Numbered from the stretch's first letter, positions 49,216 through 59,133 are shown. The stretch: 64,000 nucleotides of DNA from Acinetobacter sp. ANC 3903 (GCF_002135315.1 NZ_NEGA01000002.1:1-64000), one strand, 5' to 3'. Made by a program: numbers and translations. Notes: generated by a model not told the origin, from the sequence alone.

Positions 49216-49866
49216 ATGGCACAGTTTGCAGTGATTGGTTTGGGTAGTTTTGGTGCAACCGTCGCAACCAAATTAGCCATTTTAAACCATGATGTGATTG
49301 GTATAGACAGCAATAAAAAATATGTAGAAACCATTTCTGATCAGCTGACTCATGCAGTCATTGCCGATGCCACAGATGAACATGTGCTCAAAGAACTGAA
49401 TATTCAAAACTGTGAAGCCGTGGTGGTGGCTATTGGCGAAGACATTGAAGCCAGCATTTTATGTGTTTTGCATCTAAAAAATATGGGGATTAATAAAATT
49501 TGGGCTAAGGCCAAATCGCAAGCCCATCACATGATTTTGACCCATCTTGGCGTGGATAAAATCATTCATCCTGAAGAAGATATGGGTAATCGGGTTGCCC
49601 AGTCATTAAGCTACCCGATGGTCAGTCGTTATATGGGTTTAGAAGACAATCATTTCATCGTTAAAATTGAAATTAAAAAGAGTCAGCAGGGAGAACGCTT
49701 TCATCAGCTTATGAGTCATGTTCCTGAAATTAAAACTATTCTGCACAAACGCGGCAAGCAAGTTTCATATAGCATTGATCCTAATTTAATCATGCAAGAA
49801 GGTGATATCTTAGTCGTGGAAGGTGAAATTGAACCCTTAAGAAAACTGTCTGCCCGGTTTAAATAA
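49216..49866 (+). CDS. potassium uptake regulatory subunit, RCK/KtrA type
   Basis: The 216-residue cytoplasmic protein has an N-terminal RCK domain with the dinucleotide motif GLGSFGATVA (about 8-17) and the acidic D of VIGIDS, then an RCK-C domain (about 135-216). KtrA-type proteins bind NAD(H)/ATP or c-di-AMP and gate the KtrB membrane subunit. The neighbouring gene is a TrkH/KtrB-like transporter that starts three bases after the stop. Ktr versus Trk naming follows the single RCK length. Confidence 0.93.
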   Translation: MAQFAVIGLGSFGATVATKLAILNHDVIGIDSNKKYVETISDQLTHAVIADATDEHVLKELNIQNCEAVVVAIGEDIEASILCVLHLKNMGINKIWAKAKSQAHHMILTHLGVDKIIHPEEDMGNRVAQSLSYPMVSRYMGLEDNHFIVKIEIKKSQQGERFHQLMSHVPEIKTILHKRGKQVSYSIDPNLIMQEGDILVVEGEIEPLRKLSARFK

Positions 49867-49869
49867 AAT

Positions 49870-51210
49870 ATGAATCAAGCGCAAAACAAAAATCCTAATA
49901 CGATCAATCTAAGCCCACCCAGTTTACTGGCTCTGGGTTTCTTGAGCTTTATCGTTGTCGGAACTTTATTGCTCAAACTCCCGATTTCACATCATGGTGA
50001 ATTAAGCTGGCTGAATGCCCTGTTCACTTCAACTTCTGCCGTGACCATTACCGGGCTGTCTGTGGTCAATGTCGGAGAAGCCTATACTACCTTTGGCAAG
50101 ATCGTCATTATGCTGTTATTGCAAAGCGGCGGCCTGGGGTTTATGACCTTTGCCATACTGGCTGCACTGAGCCTTTCTTCCAATATCAGGCTCAAACAGC
50201 AAATGATGGCGCAGGAAACCATTGGTCAAACCAGCCTGGCCAAAGTGTCATTCACCATTAAAGGAGTGCTGTTATATTCCCTGTTTTTTGAGGCGATTGG
50301 CACATTGATTTTAACCATTGCCTGGATGCCAGAATACGATCTGGCCCACGCGTTCTTTTATGCCGCCTTTTACAGTGTTTCGGCTTTTAATAATGGTGGT
50401 TTCTCGCTTTTCCCCAACAGTTTAATGAGTTTTGCAGACCAGCACCTGATTACCTTTACCATTAGCATGCTCTACATTATTGGTGGTATTGGCTTTGTAG
50501 TACTGATGGATATCCAGCGCTCTCGTCGCTGGAAAAAATTAAGTGCCAATAGCAAATTAATACTCTCTACTATTGCAGGTTTAAACCTGTTTGCCTTTAT
50601 CGTGATTTGGGCACTGGAAGCCAACAACCCCCTAACCCTGGCGAATATGAGCCTAGGTGATCAAGCACTAAATGCCTGGTTCCATGCTACCGTTCCGCGC
50701 TCATCCGGTTTTAACAGCCTGGAGATGGCGAACATGACCGATGCTTCCACCTTAGTCACCATGATCCTGATGTTTATTGGTGGCGGTTCACTCAGCACGG
50801 CTGGCGGTATTAAGGTGGGTACTTTTATTATTGTGGTCTTAAGTGTGATCACTTTTTTACGACGCTCCGAAGAATTAACTGTATTCAATCACTCAGTTTC
50901 TAAAACCACCTCATTTAAAGCCTTAGCCGTGGTTTCCATTACCGCCATACTGATATTTTTAGGATTATTTACGCTTCTTATTCTGGAGCCCAGCAAAAAC
51001 TTCCTGGATTTACTCTTCGAAGCAGTTTCTGCCACCTGTACGGTAGGATTATCACGTGGCATTACCAGTGAATTACAACCAGAAAGTCTGTTTGCTTTAA
51101 TCTTACTGATGTTTGCGGGTCGTTTGGGGCCACTGACTCTGGCCTACCTGATTGCTACCCCGAAAAAGAGCCGTTTAAAACATCCACCGGCAGATATTCA
51201 AATCGGTTAA
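49870..51210 (+). CDS. potassium/sodium-coupled transporter, TrkH/KtrB family
   Basis: The 446-residue protein has about ten transmembrane helices with four P-loops characterised by TSTSAVTITGLSV (first), AFNNGGFSLF (second), PRSSGFNSLEMA (third) and ATCTVGLSRGI (fourth), the selectivity-filter glycines of TrkH/KtrB. It is the channel-like subunit of the potassium system and pairs with the RCK protein just upstream. The length matches KtrB rather than the longer TrkH of E. coli. A terminator follows. Confidence 0.93.
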   Translation: MNQAQNKNPNTINLSPPSLLALGFLSFIVVGTLLLKLPISHHGELSWLNALFTSTSAVTITGLSVVNVGEAYTTFGKIVIMLLLQSGGLGFMTFAILAALSLSSNIRLKQQMMAQETIGQTSLAKVSFTIKGVLLYSLFFEAIGTLILTIAWMPEYDLAHAFFYAAFYSVSAFNNGGFSLFPNSLMSFADQHLITFTISMLYIIGGIGFVVLMDIQRSRRWKKLSANSKLILSTIAGLNLFAFIVIWALEANNPLTLANMSLGDQALNAWFHATVPRSSGFNSLEMANMTDASTLVTMILMFIGGGSLSTAGGIKVGTFIIVVLSVITFLRRSEELTVFNHSVSKTTSFKALAVVSITAILIFLGLFTLLILEPSKNFLDLLFEAVSATCTVGLSRGITSELQPESLFALILLMFAGRLGPLTLAYLIATPKKSRLKHPPADIQIG

Positions 51211-51222
51211 ACCCGATTCAAT

Positions 51223-51251
51223 AAAAAACCACTCATAAAGAGTGGTTTTTT
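51223..51251 (+). terminator. terminator of the potassium uptake operon, bidirectional
   Basis: AAAAAACCACTC and GAGTGGTTTTTT around a 5-nt loop, between converging genes. Confidence 0.93.
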
Positions 51252-51265
51252 TGAGCCTCAGTGAT

Positions 51266-52420
51266 TTAGTACCAATTCATCAAGGACACACCTAAACCGA
51301 CATAAGTGGCCCGATGGTTATAATCAATCAGGCTTTCACCATAGCCATCAAATAATTGGAAATGACCACGCAATTTACCGCTAATCGGGAATGCCCAATC
51401 AAACTGCATAGCACCGTGAGCATCATTACCACCTTTAAGCGAATGACGCAGCATCAGTGAAAATTCATGATCATTCTTGCGGTAGAATGCGGTTAAATCA
51501 CCACGGCCAATATAGTTTTTAATATCCGGGTTGTTATCATCTTTTGCATCTTCTTCAATGCGATACCAGGGACGTAACATCAATGCAAAGTTGTCGCGCT
51601 CCAAACCGACATTAAAGATAATGCGGTTCCAGCTACGCGATAAAGGATCAGCACGACCGTTGGACTGATGGTTAAAGGTCACGCCAAGTAAACGTGCGTT
51701 TAAGCCCAAAATTTCATAATTGGTACGAAAAACCAGACTGGCCTCAGGTTCATAGTCGGTTTCACGGAAAGGGCGCGAGGCATCTGCATTATAAACCTGC
51801 CAACGTGAAGACTGGGTATAACCGAACCAGATATCGCCATTATCACCAAACAGGTTTTCAACTGCTTTGGTTTTTAAAGACAACTGGAATTTCGCCTCCA
51901 TCGATTTCAGGTTTTGCTCTTGATCTGCTGTCACAGTGTTATTTACATTCGGACTTGACGGACGTTTATTTCGATCTGAAGTCCAAAATCCCGGCAATAA
52001 ATAAACCGGCTGATGGGCACGAATGTTCCAGGTACCGAGCTTGCTTTCAGGTGCCAGTTCCCAACGCTTGTCCAGCAAAGAGGTATTGGGATCAATTTTG
52101 GGTCCCTCAACCGCAAATATGTTACTCACCCCATGACTGATTTTTTCTTTTATCGTTTCCGCTTCAGTCGGTGCAGGTGCAATTTGATTGGCTGCCTGAG
52201 GTTCAGACACCAATTGAGGTTTCTCTGTCTCAGGCACCTTGAACAAAGTGTCATAACAGGCCAAACGATCCGCATTCGATTCCAATGCCACGCATGCTGC
52301 GGGACTTGCAGGTGTAATTAAAGATTGTGGGGTTTGTGCATGAATATTCGTCACATACAAAGAACTGAGCATGATCATGCTCAGTTGCAGCGTAGTGCGT
52401 TCAAACATTTTGAACGCCAT
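51266..52420 (-). CDS. pldA: outer membrane phospholipase A (OMPLA)
   Basis: PldA hydrolyses phospholipids in the outer membrane. The 384-residue protein has a signal peptide (to about residue 28), then a Cys-containing pre-domain (ACVALESNADRLACYDTLF) and the barrel with the catalytic NHQSNGR (His and Ser in HxSNG, about 260) and the Asn in SWNRI. The ATG at 52420 has GAGG nine bases upstream. It sits downstream of a PreP-like protease gene on the same strand. It may be calcium-dependent and dimeric. Confidence 0.92.
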   Translation of the reverse strand: MAFKMFERTTLQLSMIMLSSLYVTNIHAQTPQSLITPASPAACVALESNADRLACYDTLFKVPETEKPQLVSEPQAANQIAPAPTEAETIKEKISHGVSNIFAVEGPKIDPNTSLLDKRWELAPESKLGTWNIRAHQPVYLLPGFWTSDRNKRPSSPNVNNTVTADQEQNLKSMEAKFQLSLKTKAVENLFGDNGDIWFGYTQSSRWQVYNADASRPFRETDYEPEASLVFRTNYEILGLNARLLGVTFNHQSNGRADPLSRSWNRIIFNVGLERDNFALMLRPWYRIEEDAKDDNNPDIKNYIGRGDLTAFYRKNDHEFSLMLRHSLKGGNDAHGAMQFDWAFPISGKLRGHFQLFDGYGESLIDYNHRATYVGLGVSLMNWY

Positions 52421-52443
52421 AAGGTCTTACCTCAAATGTTTTT

Positions 52444-55383
52444 TTAGTTCACTTGTTGAATATTGAAGCCAAGTTCAATCAAGGCATCGCGCTTCGCTAC
52501 TGGCGCAACCACAGCTTTTACGGGGGTTTGCTGAACCAGATATTGTTCTGCTACCCGTTTTAGATCATCCAGTGTCACAGCAAGTAAACGCGCACGTAAT
52601 TGCTTACGAACAGCCGGTGTACGTGCATGCAATAATGCATAACAGGCTGTAATCGCCTCACCAGCCGGAGAACCCGGTTTATCCATACTCGCAACCAATC
52701 CCAAAATAGCTTCTTCGAGTTGATGCGGTTTGTGTTCGCTATTCAACAACCACTGGATACTGGCTTCAAAATCTTTAAAGGTTTCTGCCAGACGCGGATC
52801 GCGATAGCTATAAAAACGGAATGAACATGCATTGCCGTCATAACTCGCCCCACCACCGTAAGCGCCACCTTTTTCACGAATCGCACTGTGCAAGAAGCCA
52901 TTGCGTAAATAAGCCGCCAAGATCATGAGCGGAGCAGCATCGGGATGAGACACTTCTACCGCAGGATATGCAGCTGCACAGAATTGAACATTGGCTTGAA
53001 TTAACCAAGCTTCGTCATGATTACTATTTTCTGTGACAATGGGTGTTAATTCTACAGCTGTTTGATCAACCGCAAGCTTGTCCCAAACCTCTTGAACTTC
53101 TTCAATTAAACGATCAGAGTGATGTTCTTCACAGACCAGCAAGAATTGTTTTGGTGCCTGTAAAAGCAGACAATGAATGGCTTTTAGCTCTGCAATCAAA
53201 GCATCATAAGCGGCTTCATCTTTTTCAATTTTAGTGACCAGATCACCTAACCAGTTCAATGCTCCCAAACCGGTATTGTGATAATCACGTTGCGCCAAGG
53301 CACTATGATTACGCCCTGCAATTTGCATGGCATAGCTATGACCTGACCCCGAAATACGTGAATTCCAACGTGTCTTACGTTGTTGCAGCAACTCAATAAT
53401 GCGGTCTTTTTCATCAAAGCGTAGCTGTTCAAAAGCCAGTTTTAATAAACGGATGGCCTCAAAATTATTCACCAATGATTTAGTGGTCAAAGTCAGCCAT
53501 GCGCTAATTTTATTTTTATCATCAATTTTTGAACGCAGTGATGCCCCCATCCCCACGCCACCGCTCACGGCGGTTTGCAGTTGTTGCAGTTCAAGATAAC
53601 CATACTCGCCTGCACCCACTTCACCCAACAGAATAGACAGCAGGTTAAAATATGGCGATTGCACCACCTGGTCTGGAATCTTGATGGTCACTTGCTGATA
53701 GTAAAGACCATTGGTTCCGGCATGGTACAAATTCAGCGGTGTATCCAGATTATTGCTGATAATTTCACGCAATTGACCTTGTACAATATGCAGGTCTGCC
53801 GGTACATCTTCCAGTCCTACTTTAGGCAACAGGTTCAAATCATCCGGAGTATCCTGACGGACTTTGAGCGCTTCAGTTTGCTGAACAATAGCAGCTTTCT
53901 GTTCATCGGTCAGCTGGGCACCAATCGCTGCCAAACGTGCTTTTTCCGCTTCAGCTTCCTTGGCAGATTTAGTTGCATCTGGTACTAAAGTCATTTGTAC
54001 ACGGTGCGGATTGTCCAGCAGATATTGTTTAATCAGGTTCGATAACCACATTGGGTCTTTGAGCTCTTCCTTGACTTGCTCAATCGCACTATCCACATCC
54101 CAGACATGCACCGGATCACTATGATGAATCGCACTGCTCAAACCGTTGAGAATCAGGCTTAAGCCATATGGCATACCATCGCCATTGATTTCACGCTGAT
54201 GCAATTCAATCTGATGCAAAATGGCATCAACCATTTCAGCATCTACGGGTTTAGAGGCCACATCTTCAAGAATCTTAAATACACCTTCTTTAAATTCTTG
54301 AGCATGCTCAGGATTCGAACCCTGTACACCACAGAAGAAAGTCATTTCAAAGTTGGAATCGTCTACACCCATAATTGGACCGGTCGACTGGGCATAACCA
54401 CAGGTTTCCAGATAATGACGCAAAGGCGAAGCCGAATCTTCCAGCAAAATCCCTTCCACCAAACGCATGCCTAAGCGCAATTTGATATCACTGGCCTGTG
54501 GCAACAACCATGAAATCACGTGATAGGTTTTATCCTTCAGGTCTTCTGCATCTACCGCATAGGTCTCAGTCACTTCAATCGGTGCAGTCAAACGCGTTTC
54601 AGGCGTTGAATGCAGGGTTTGGCCTTTTTCAAACTTAGCCAAGGCTAAAGTTTCAAATTGTTCCTGCAAATGATAGGCAGATTCATTACCAAAAGTCATA
54701 AACACGGCATTACTTGGATGGTAATGTGACTTATAGAAATTAACTAACTCTGAGTAAGTTAAGTCCGGAATATCCTTAGGATCGCCACCTGAATTGTAGT
54801 GATAAGTGGTATGCGGGAATAAATGATGTGCCAATTGATGATACAGCTGATCTGAAGGCGAACTCATGGCGCCTTTCATTTCATTAAACACCACGCCTTT
54901 ATATACCGGCTGACCATCTTCCAGCTCAATACGAATCCCTTCCTGAGCAAAATCCAGTTCATTTAAATTCGCGGCAAAAGCAGCATCTAAATACACTTCC
55001 AGTAAATTTTGAAAGTCTTTTTTATTTTGCGTGGCAAAAGGATAGGCTGTCCAGTCCGCCGAGGTAAACGCGTTCATAAACGTGTTCAATGAACGACGGA
55101 TCATCAGGAAAAACGGATCACGAACAGGGAATTTTTCCGAACCGCAGAGCGCAGTATGTTCTAAAATGTGCGCTTCACCCTTCGAATCCATCGGCTGGGT
55201 ACGGAACGCAACCAGAAAGACATTTTCATCCAGATCACTGGCCAGATGATAATGTATGGCACCAGTGACTTTATGCTTATATTCAGACACCCGAATATCT
55301 AAGGCCTCAACATGGTGTTGACGTATCAACTGAAACGCAGGATGAACAGTTTGAGAAATGGTTTCAGTGACATCTACAGTCAT
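52444..55383 (-). CDS. M16C family zinc protease, PreP-like
   Basis: This large (979-residue) insulinase-family protease has the inverted zinc motif HILEH (H72, E75, H76) followed by TALCGSEKFPVRDPFFLMIRRSLNTFMNAFTSADWTAYPFA, the typical PreP/CymA stretch. The four-domain M16C arrangement closes around peptides and degrades them. No signal peptide is seen, so it is cytoplasmic. Its C-terminus has the R/Y substrate residues in REKGGAYGGGASYDGN. It begins at the ATG at 55383; pldA follows 23 bp later. Confidence 0.93.
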   Translation of the reverse strand: MTVDVTETISQTVHPAFQLIRQHHVEALDIRVSEYKHKVTGAIHYHLASDLDENVFLVAFRTQPMDSKGEAHILEHTALCGSEKFPVRDPFFLMIRRSLNTFMNAFTSADWTAYPFATQNKKDFQNLLEVYLDAAFAANLNELDFAQEGIRIELEDGQPVYKGVVFNEMKGAMSSPSDQLYHQLAHHLFPHTTYHYNSGGDPKDIPDLTYSELVNFYKSHYHPSNAVFMTFGNESAYHLQEQFETLALAKFEKGQTLHSTPETRLTAPIEVTETYAVDAEDLKDKTYHVISWLLPQASDIKLRLGMRLVEGILLEDSASPLRHYLETCGYAQSTGPIMGVDDSNFEMTFFCGVQGSNPEHAQEFKEGVFKILEDVASKPVDAEMVDAILHQIELHQREINGDGMPYGLSLILNGLSSAIHHSDPVHVWDVDSAIEQVKEELKDPMWLSNLIKQYLLDNPHRVQMTLVPDATKSAKEAEAEKARLAAIGAQLTDEQKAAIVQQTEALKVRQDTPDDLNLLPKVGLEDVPADLHIVQGQLREIISNNLDTPLNLYHAGTNGLYYQQVTIKIPDQVVQSPYFNLLSILLGEVGAGEYGYLELQQLQTAVSGGVGMGASLRSKIDDKNKISAWLTLTTKSLVNNFEAIRLLKLAFEQLRFDEKDRIIELLQQRKTRWNSRISGSGHSYAMQIAGRNHSALAQRDYHNTGLGALNWLGDLVTKIEKDEAAYDALIAELKAIHCLLLQAPKQFLLVCEEHHSDRLIEEVQEVWDKLAVDQTAVELTPIVTENSNHDEAWLIQANVQFCAAAYPAVEVSHPDAAPLMILAAYLRNGFLHSAIREKGGAYGGGASYDGNACSFRFYSYRDPRLAETFKDFEASIQWLLNSEHKPHQLEEAILGLVASMDKPGSPAGEAITACYALLHARTPAVRKQLRARLLAVTLDDLKRVAEQYLVQQTPVKAVVAPVAKRDALIELGFNIQQVN

Positions 55384-55529
55384 GTGATCTCCGACATTTA
55401 CATATTTATAAGATGGTTTTGATTATACCTGAATATTGCGCTATTTGGATTCACAGCTTTACGAAACTCCAAGCATTTTAGTCAGGTTTATGCTGGCGCT
55501 TTTTTGAAAACCGGCTCTATTTACACAAC

Positions 55530-55559
55530 AAAAAAATAGCCACGTATGACTATTTTTTT
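55530..55559 (-). terminator. terminator of the repeat-built membrane protein gene
   Basis: AAAAAATAG pairs with CTATTTTTT, with an inner partial stem. It lies between the membrane protein stop and the PreP-like gene's upstream region, T-rich in both directions. Confidence 0.75.
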
Positions 55560-55590
55560 AAATCTCAGCGCAGATAGCTATATCTTACAA

Positions 55591-56358
55591 CTATATCTTT
55601 AAGTCCATTTTGGCAGCAGATTGATGGCTAAAGCGAATACACAACAATATTGCAATAAGTATCACCCCTGAAGCGGCAAAGCGGCTTAAATCCAGACCAC
55701 CCGAGGCAATCGGTTTATCCAGAAAATCGCCCACTACTGCACCCAAGGGACGAGTGAGTACAAAGGCACTCCAGAATAAAAATGTTCGTGAAATTGTGCT
55801 AAATAAGTACAGTAATAGAATCACTAAGATGAGTGTGACAAAAACGATAATACCGCCACTATAACCCAAGCCCATGCTATCTGCCGACCAGTCGCCTAAA
55901 GCCGTACCCAAGGTTTGGGAAAATGTAATGGTGAGCCAATAGAAAATTTCTGCACGTGGATAGTTTACTGTATGGGGTGAAATACTTCCTTCTACCCTAT
56001 ACCAGGTGAATAAAGACAGACACACCAGAGCGAGTAATATACTCGTGCCACCTGCATAACCGATCCCTAAGGATCGATCGACAAAATCTGCCAGGGTTGT
56101 GCCCACTGTGGTACTAGCAATAATGGTGAACCAATACAAATACGGATGATAAGCCTTTGCCCGTATTTGAAAAAATAGCAATAGAATAAATAGCGCGGCA
56201 AAAATAAAGGTACTGAGCAAATACCCCAGATTCAGCGACATAGACAGCGCATCTCCGCCTGTTTCACCGAAAGTTGTGGCAAAAATTTTGGTCAACCAGA
56301 ATAGCGCCGTTATTGCAGGAACTTTTATCAGATGTTGTTTTAATTCAAGCTGTGTCAT
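55591..56358 (-). CDS. membrane protein with four internal repeats (COG4705-like)
   Basis: The 255-residue protein has about eight transmembrane helices built as four repeats, each with a T-x-G-x-x-x-x-D type signature: TTFGETGGDALS, TTVGTTLADFVD, QTLGTALGDWSA and RPLGAVVGDFLD, at roughly 60-residue intervals. Each is followed by a LGIGYAGG or similar helix start. It resembles uncharacterised membrane-anchored proteins of the COG4705 type. The conserved polar D/T in four helices could line a transport path. Function unknown. Confidence 0.82.
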   Translation of the reverse strand: MTQLELKQHLIKVPAITALFWLTKIFATTFGETGGDALSMSLNLGYLLSTFIFAALFILLLFFQIRAKAYHPYLYWFTIIASTTVGTTLADFVDRSLGIGYAGGTSILLALVCLSLFTWYRVEGSISPHTVNYPRAEIFYWLTITFSQTLGTALGDWSADSMGLGYSGGIIVFVTLILVILLLYLFSTISRTFLFWSAFVLTRPLGAVVGDFLDKPIASGGLDLSRFAASGVILIAILLCIRFSHQSAAKMDLKI

Positions 56359-56456
56359 GAGAAACTGATGATCTAATGGTCATTTCATCATCATTCTCTG
56401 CAAGACTTAACCGAGAATTAAAACTCAAGCTTATTTTGTGGGATTGTGAATAAAAG

Positions 56457-56486
56457 AAAGTACCATCGACGTTCTAATGGTACTTT
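56457..56486 (-). terminator. terminator of the GNAT gene
   Basis: AAAGTACCAT and ATGGTACTTT with a 10-nt loop, 20 bp past the stop; U-rich sequence follows on the minus strand (TTCTTTTA). Confidence 0.75.
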
Positions 56487-56505
56487 TTTGGCTCAAATGC
56501 TGTCA

Positions 56506-56955
56506 CTAGATCAAATATTTAAAATAACTATAGTTAGGATGATTTTCTACAAACACATAATTTTGCTTTTGATAGAAATGTGCGGCATTTTTGGTGTCGG
56601 TATTCAGGCATAGTGCTGAAAAATTGGCACGCGCCTCTTTTTCCAGTTGTTGTAACAATTGCTTGCCCACGCCATGCTTACGATATTTAGGCAAGACATA
56701 AAAACGACGTACCCGGCCAATACGGGCATCAATTTCGTTTTCGTTCCACTGCTGATTTAAACCACCACAGGCGATCAGTTTCTCATCATCATAAACAAAA
56801 AGAAGAAATTCCCCAGGTTGATCAAACCTGTTTTTGCCACTTTCATACTCTTCAATCAGTTGATCAATAAGCTGAAATCCTTCTTTCTGAGCTTGCTTGG
56901 CTAATTCTGTGATTTGTGCAGGTAATTGTTCAGCTTTTGCAATCGTGATATTCAT
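56506..56955 (-). CDS. GNAT family N-acetyltransferase
   Basis: The 149-residue protein has a GNAT acetyl-CoA fold: a beta-strand region with FLLFVYDDEKLIACGGL, then the motif A region VRRFYVLPKYRKHGVGKQLLQQLEKEA (R-x-x-G-x-G) and a C-terminal strand/helix ending FYQKQNYVFVENHPNYSYF. The acceptor cannot be told. Single gene with its own terminator. Confidence 0.9.
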   Translation of the reverse strand: MNITIAKAEQLPAQITELAKQAQKEGFQLIDQLIEEYESGKNRFDQPGEFLLFVYDDEKLIACGGLNQQWNENEIDARIGRVRRFYVLPKYRKHGVGKQLLQQLEKEARANFSALCLNTDTKNAAHFYQKQNYVFVENHPNYSYFKYLI

Positions 56956-57081
56956 CTAACCTTCCTAATCTTTTCCTATAGTGCATTTTGTACGGGCATC
57001 AGTCATATATTGAATTTTATTCATCAATCTACAGCAATCATGAGCATTGGTGTAAACTTAGCGTTTTATTTTGAAATGTGA

Positions 57082-58095
57082 ATGAAAGACATGACAACTG
57101 TTGATCTTTTTGCAATTGGTAATGCATTAATCGACCAAGAATTTAAAGTCTCTGACGATTTCCTGATTCAACAAAATTTGCAAAAAGGCACTATGCAGTT
57201 GACTGATGGTGAAACACAAGCAAATTTATATAATAATTTAAAAGAAACGCAACTATACAAAGGTCAAGCATCAGGCGGATCTGCTGCAAATACCACCGTT
57301 GCTTTCAGTGCTTTAGGTAGTAAAGCATTTTATGCCTGCCGTGTAGGTGATGATGAGCTTGGTCAAATTTACCTGAAAGGTTTAAATGAAGCAGGCATTC
57401 ACACTGCCAAACAATCCGTAAGTGAAGGTGTGACTGGTACTTGTATGGTACTAGTAAGCCCTGATTCTGAACGTACTATGCAAACTTATCTCGGCATTAC
57501 CGCTGAACTGAGTGAAACACAAATTGATTTTGAACCGTTAAAAACTGCAAAATGGCTGTATATTGAAGGTTATTTATCGACCAGCGATACTGCACGTCAA
57601 GCGGTTAAACAGGCCCGTGAAATTGCCAAAGCGCATGGGGTAAAAATCGCGCTGACACTTTCTGACCCGGCCATGGTGCAATATGCACGTCAAGGCTTAG
57701 ATGAGCTAATTGATGATGGCGTTGATTTATTGTTATGCAATCAGCATGAAGCATTAATGTATACAGAAACTGATTCAATTGAAGCTGCATTGGCCAAATT
57801 GCAATTAAAAAGCACATACACTGTCATTACATTGTCTGCTGAAGGCGCTTTAATTTCCAATTCTGAACAGACCTTAAAAGTTCCAGGGCGTAAAGTAACA
57901 GCAGTTGATGCCAATGGTGCAGGCGATGCCTTCGCTGGTGCTTTCCTGTATGCCTTAAATGCTGGACTAAGCCTGAAAGCGGCTGCCGAATTGGCAATCC
58001 TGATTTCAAGTGAAGTGGTTTCACAATTTGGTCCACGCCTGAGCGTAGAACATTACGCAGAATTATTAAACAACTTCCAAAAGGAATGTGCATAA
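57082..58095 (+). CDS. PfkB family sugar or adenosine kinase
   Basis: The 337-residue protein is a ribokinase/PfkB-family kinase. It has the glycine-rich GQASGGSAANTTVAFSALGS (about 64-82) and the anion hole with catalytic Asp in DANGAGDAFAGAFLYAL (about 278-294). The overall form resembles the adenosine-kinase-like proteins of proteobacteria, so a nucleoside or sugar is likely. It starts at 57082 or 57091. The next gene, a Rieske protein, overlaps its stop by one base. Confidence 0.87.
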   Translation: MKDMTTVDLFAIGNALIDQEFKVSDDFLIQQNLQKGTMQLTDGETQANLYNNLKETQLYKGQASGGSAANTTVAFSALGSKAFYACRVGDDELGQIYLKGLNEAGIHTAKQSVSEGVTGTCMVLVSPDSERTMQTYLGITAELSETQIDFEPLKTAKWLYIEGYLSTSDTARQAVKQAREIAKAHGVKIALTLSDPAMVQYARQGLDELIDDGVDLLLCNQHEALMYTETDSIEAALAKLQLKSTYTVITLSAEGALISNSEQTLKVPGRKVTAVDANGAGDAFAGAFLYALNAGLSLKAAAELAILISSEVVSQFGPRLSVEHYAELLNNFQKECA

Positions 58096-58421
58096 TGATT
58101 AAAATTGCCATGACGGAAGAGATTCCTGAACGTGAAGCACGTTCATACGAAACGCCGAATGGTGATACCATTTTCATTACTCAGCGTGATGGTTCATTTT
58201 ATGCTTATCAGAATCTCTGCCCGCATTTACAGGTTGAACTGGAATTCCTGGAAAACCAGTTTCTAGACCGTGATCAGGAATATATTGAATGCTCTACTCA
58301 TGGTGCGTTATTCCTGGTTGAAAGCGGCGAATGTATTTCTGGTCCATGCCAAGGGCAATCACTTGAAAAAGTTGAAATTACCGTGCATTCTGATGGTGGA
58401 ATTTACCTGAAAGAAGAATAA
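58095..58421 (+). CDS. Rieske [2Fe-2S] ferredoxin-type protein
   Basis: This 108-residue soluble protein has both cluster motifs: C-P-H (C42, H44) and C-S-T-H (C66, H69) in a Rieske fold, with GALF after the second motif. Cytoplasmic, so it is a ferredoxin-like or oxygenase-associated Rieske rather than a respiratory subunit. The ATG at 58095 overlaps the kinase stop (TAATG), with AAGGA nine bases upstream. The electron partner is not evident. Confidence 0.9.
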   Translation: MIKIAMTEEIPEREARSYETPNGDTIFITQRDGSFYAYQNLCPHLQVELEFLENQFLDRDQEYIECSTHGALFLVESGECISGPCQGQSLEKVEITVHSDGGIYLKEE

Positions 58422-58438
58422 ACCCAATGGAATTTGCC

Positions 58439-59056
58439 ATGCTTGAGTTTCTGCAAGACTATAACTTAATCCCGTTTCATTTAAGTTTATTGGCTTTAAT
58501 TTTACTCAGCATGGTAGAAACCATTGGCTATTACTTCAATATTCGCCCGACTCAATTTCTAAAAGCACTTTCACCTAAAAAACTCACCGATTCACCGTTT
58601 CTCAATGTCAAATTTTCCAAGACACTGATTGTGGTGTTTCTACTGATGAACTTCAGTTTTTCAGGCTATTTTCTGCAACTTTGTGTATTTTCACAACAGC
58701 AAAAATTCCTGCCTGCTTATTACCTGATTATTCCGGCACTGATTATTGCAGTGTTTTTCACTGTCTTTATGATTCATTGCCTAGACCAAGTCATCAAGCC
58801 GACGCTCACCAAGCAACAGGTCAGTCTATTAGGACGCTTAGCAACCATTTCCAGTGGCAATGCCCGCCCGGGGTTTTCCGCACAAGCACGTGTAAGAGAC
58901 TGTTTTGGACAACTACATTATGTACAGGTCGAGCCTGAATTTGGTGAACTGGAATTTCAATCGAAAATTATTTTAATTCGCTTAAAAAAGTCCCACTATA
59001 TCGCTAAAAAAATATCTAAATCCAATAGTTTATTTAGCATGGACAATCATCAGTAA
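58439..59056 (+). CDS. OB-fold membrane protein, YqiJ-like (DUF1449)
   Basis: The 205-residue protein has about three transmembrane helices (about 15-33, 61-82, 95-120) and a C-terminal soluble OB-fold-like domain (about 130-190: GRLATISSGNARPGFSAQARVRDCFGQLHYVQVEPEF). This matches the YqiJ type. The ATG at 58439 (GGAATTTGCC before it) is chosen over one at 58427. In E. coli, yqiJ accompanies a flotillin-like gene, but none is nearby here. It lies 17 bp after the Rieske gene. Confidence 0.8.
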   Translation: MLEFLQDYNLIPFHLSLLALILLSMVETIGYYFNIRPTQFLKALSPKKLTDSPFLNVKFSKTLIVVFLLMNFSFSGYFLQLCVFSQQQKFLPAYYLIIPALIIAVFFTVFMIHCLDQVIKPTLTKQQVSLLGRLATISSGNARPGFSAQARVRDCFGQLHYVQVEPEFGELEFQSKIILIRLKKSHYIAKKISKSNSLFSMDNHQ

Positions 59057-59095
59057 GATTCAATTACTATCTGCTATTTCATTTAATATGAACAA

Positions 59096-59126
59096 AAACC
59101 AGCTGAAGCATTTACTTAACTGGTTT
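59096..59126 (-). terminator. hairpin downstream of the YidB-like gene
   Basis: AAACCAG and CTGGTTT with a 17-nt loop that has some inner pairing. It lies just past the stop, with a T-rich tail on the minus strand. Confidence 0.5.
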
Positions 59127-59133
59127 AAAAATC

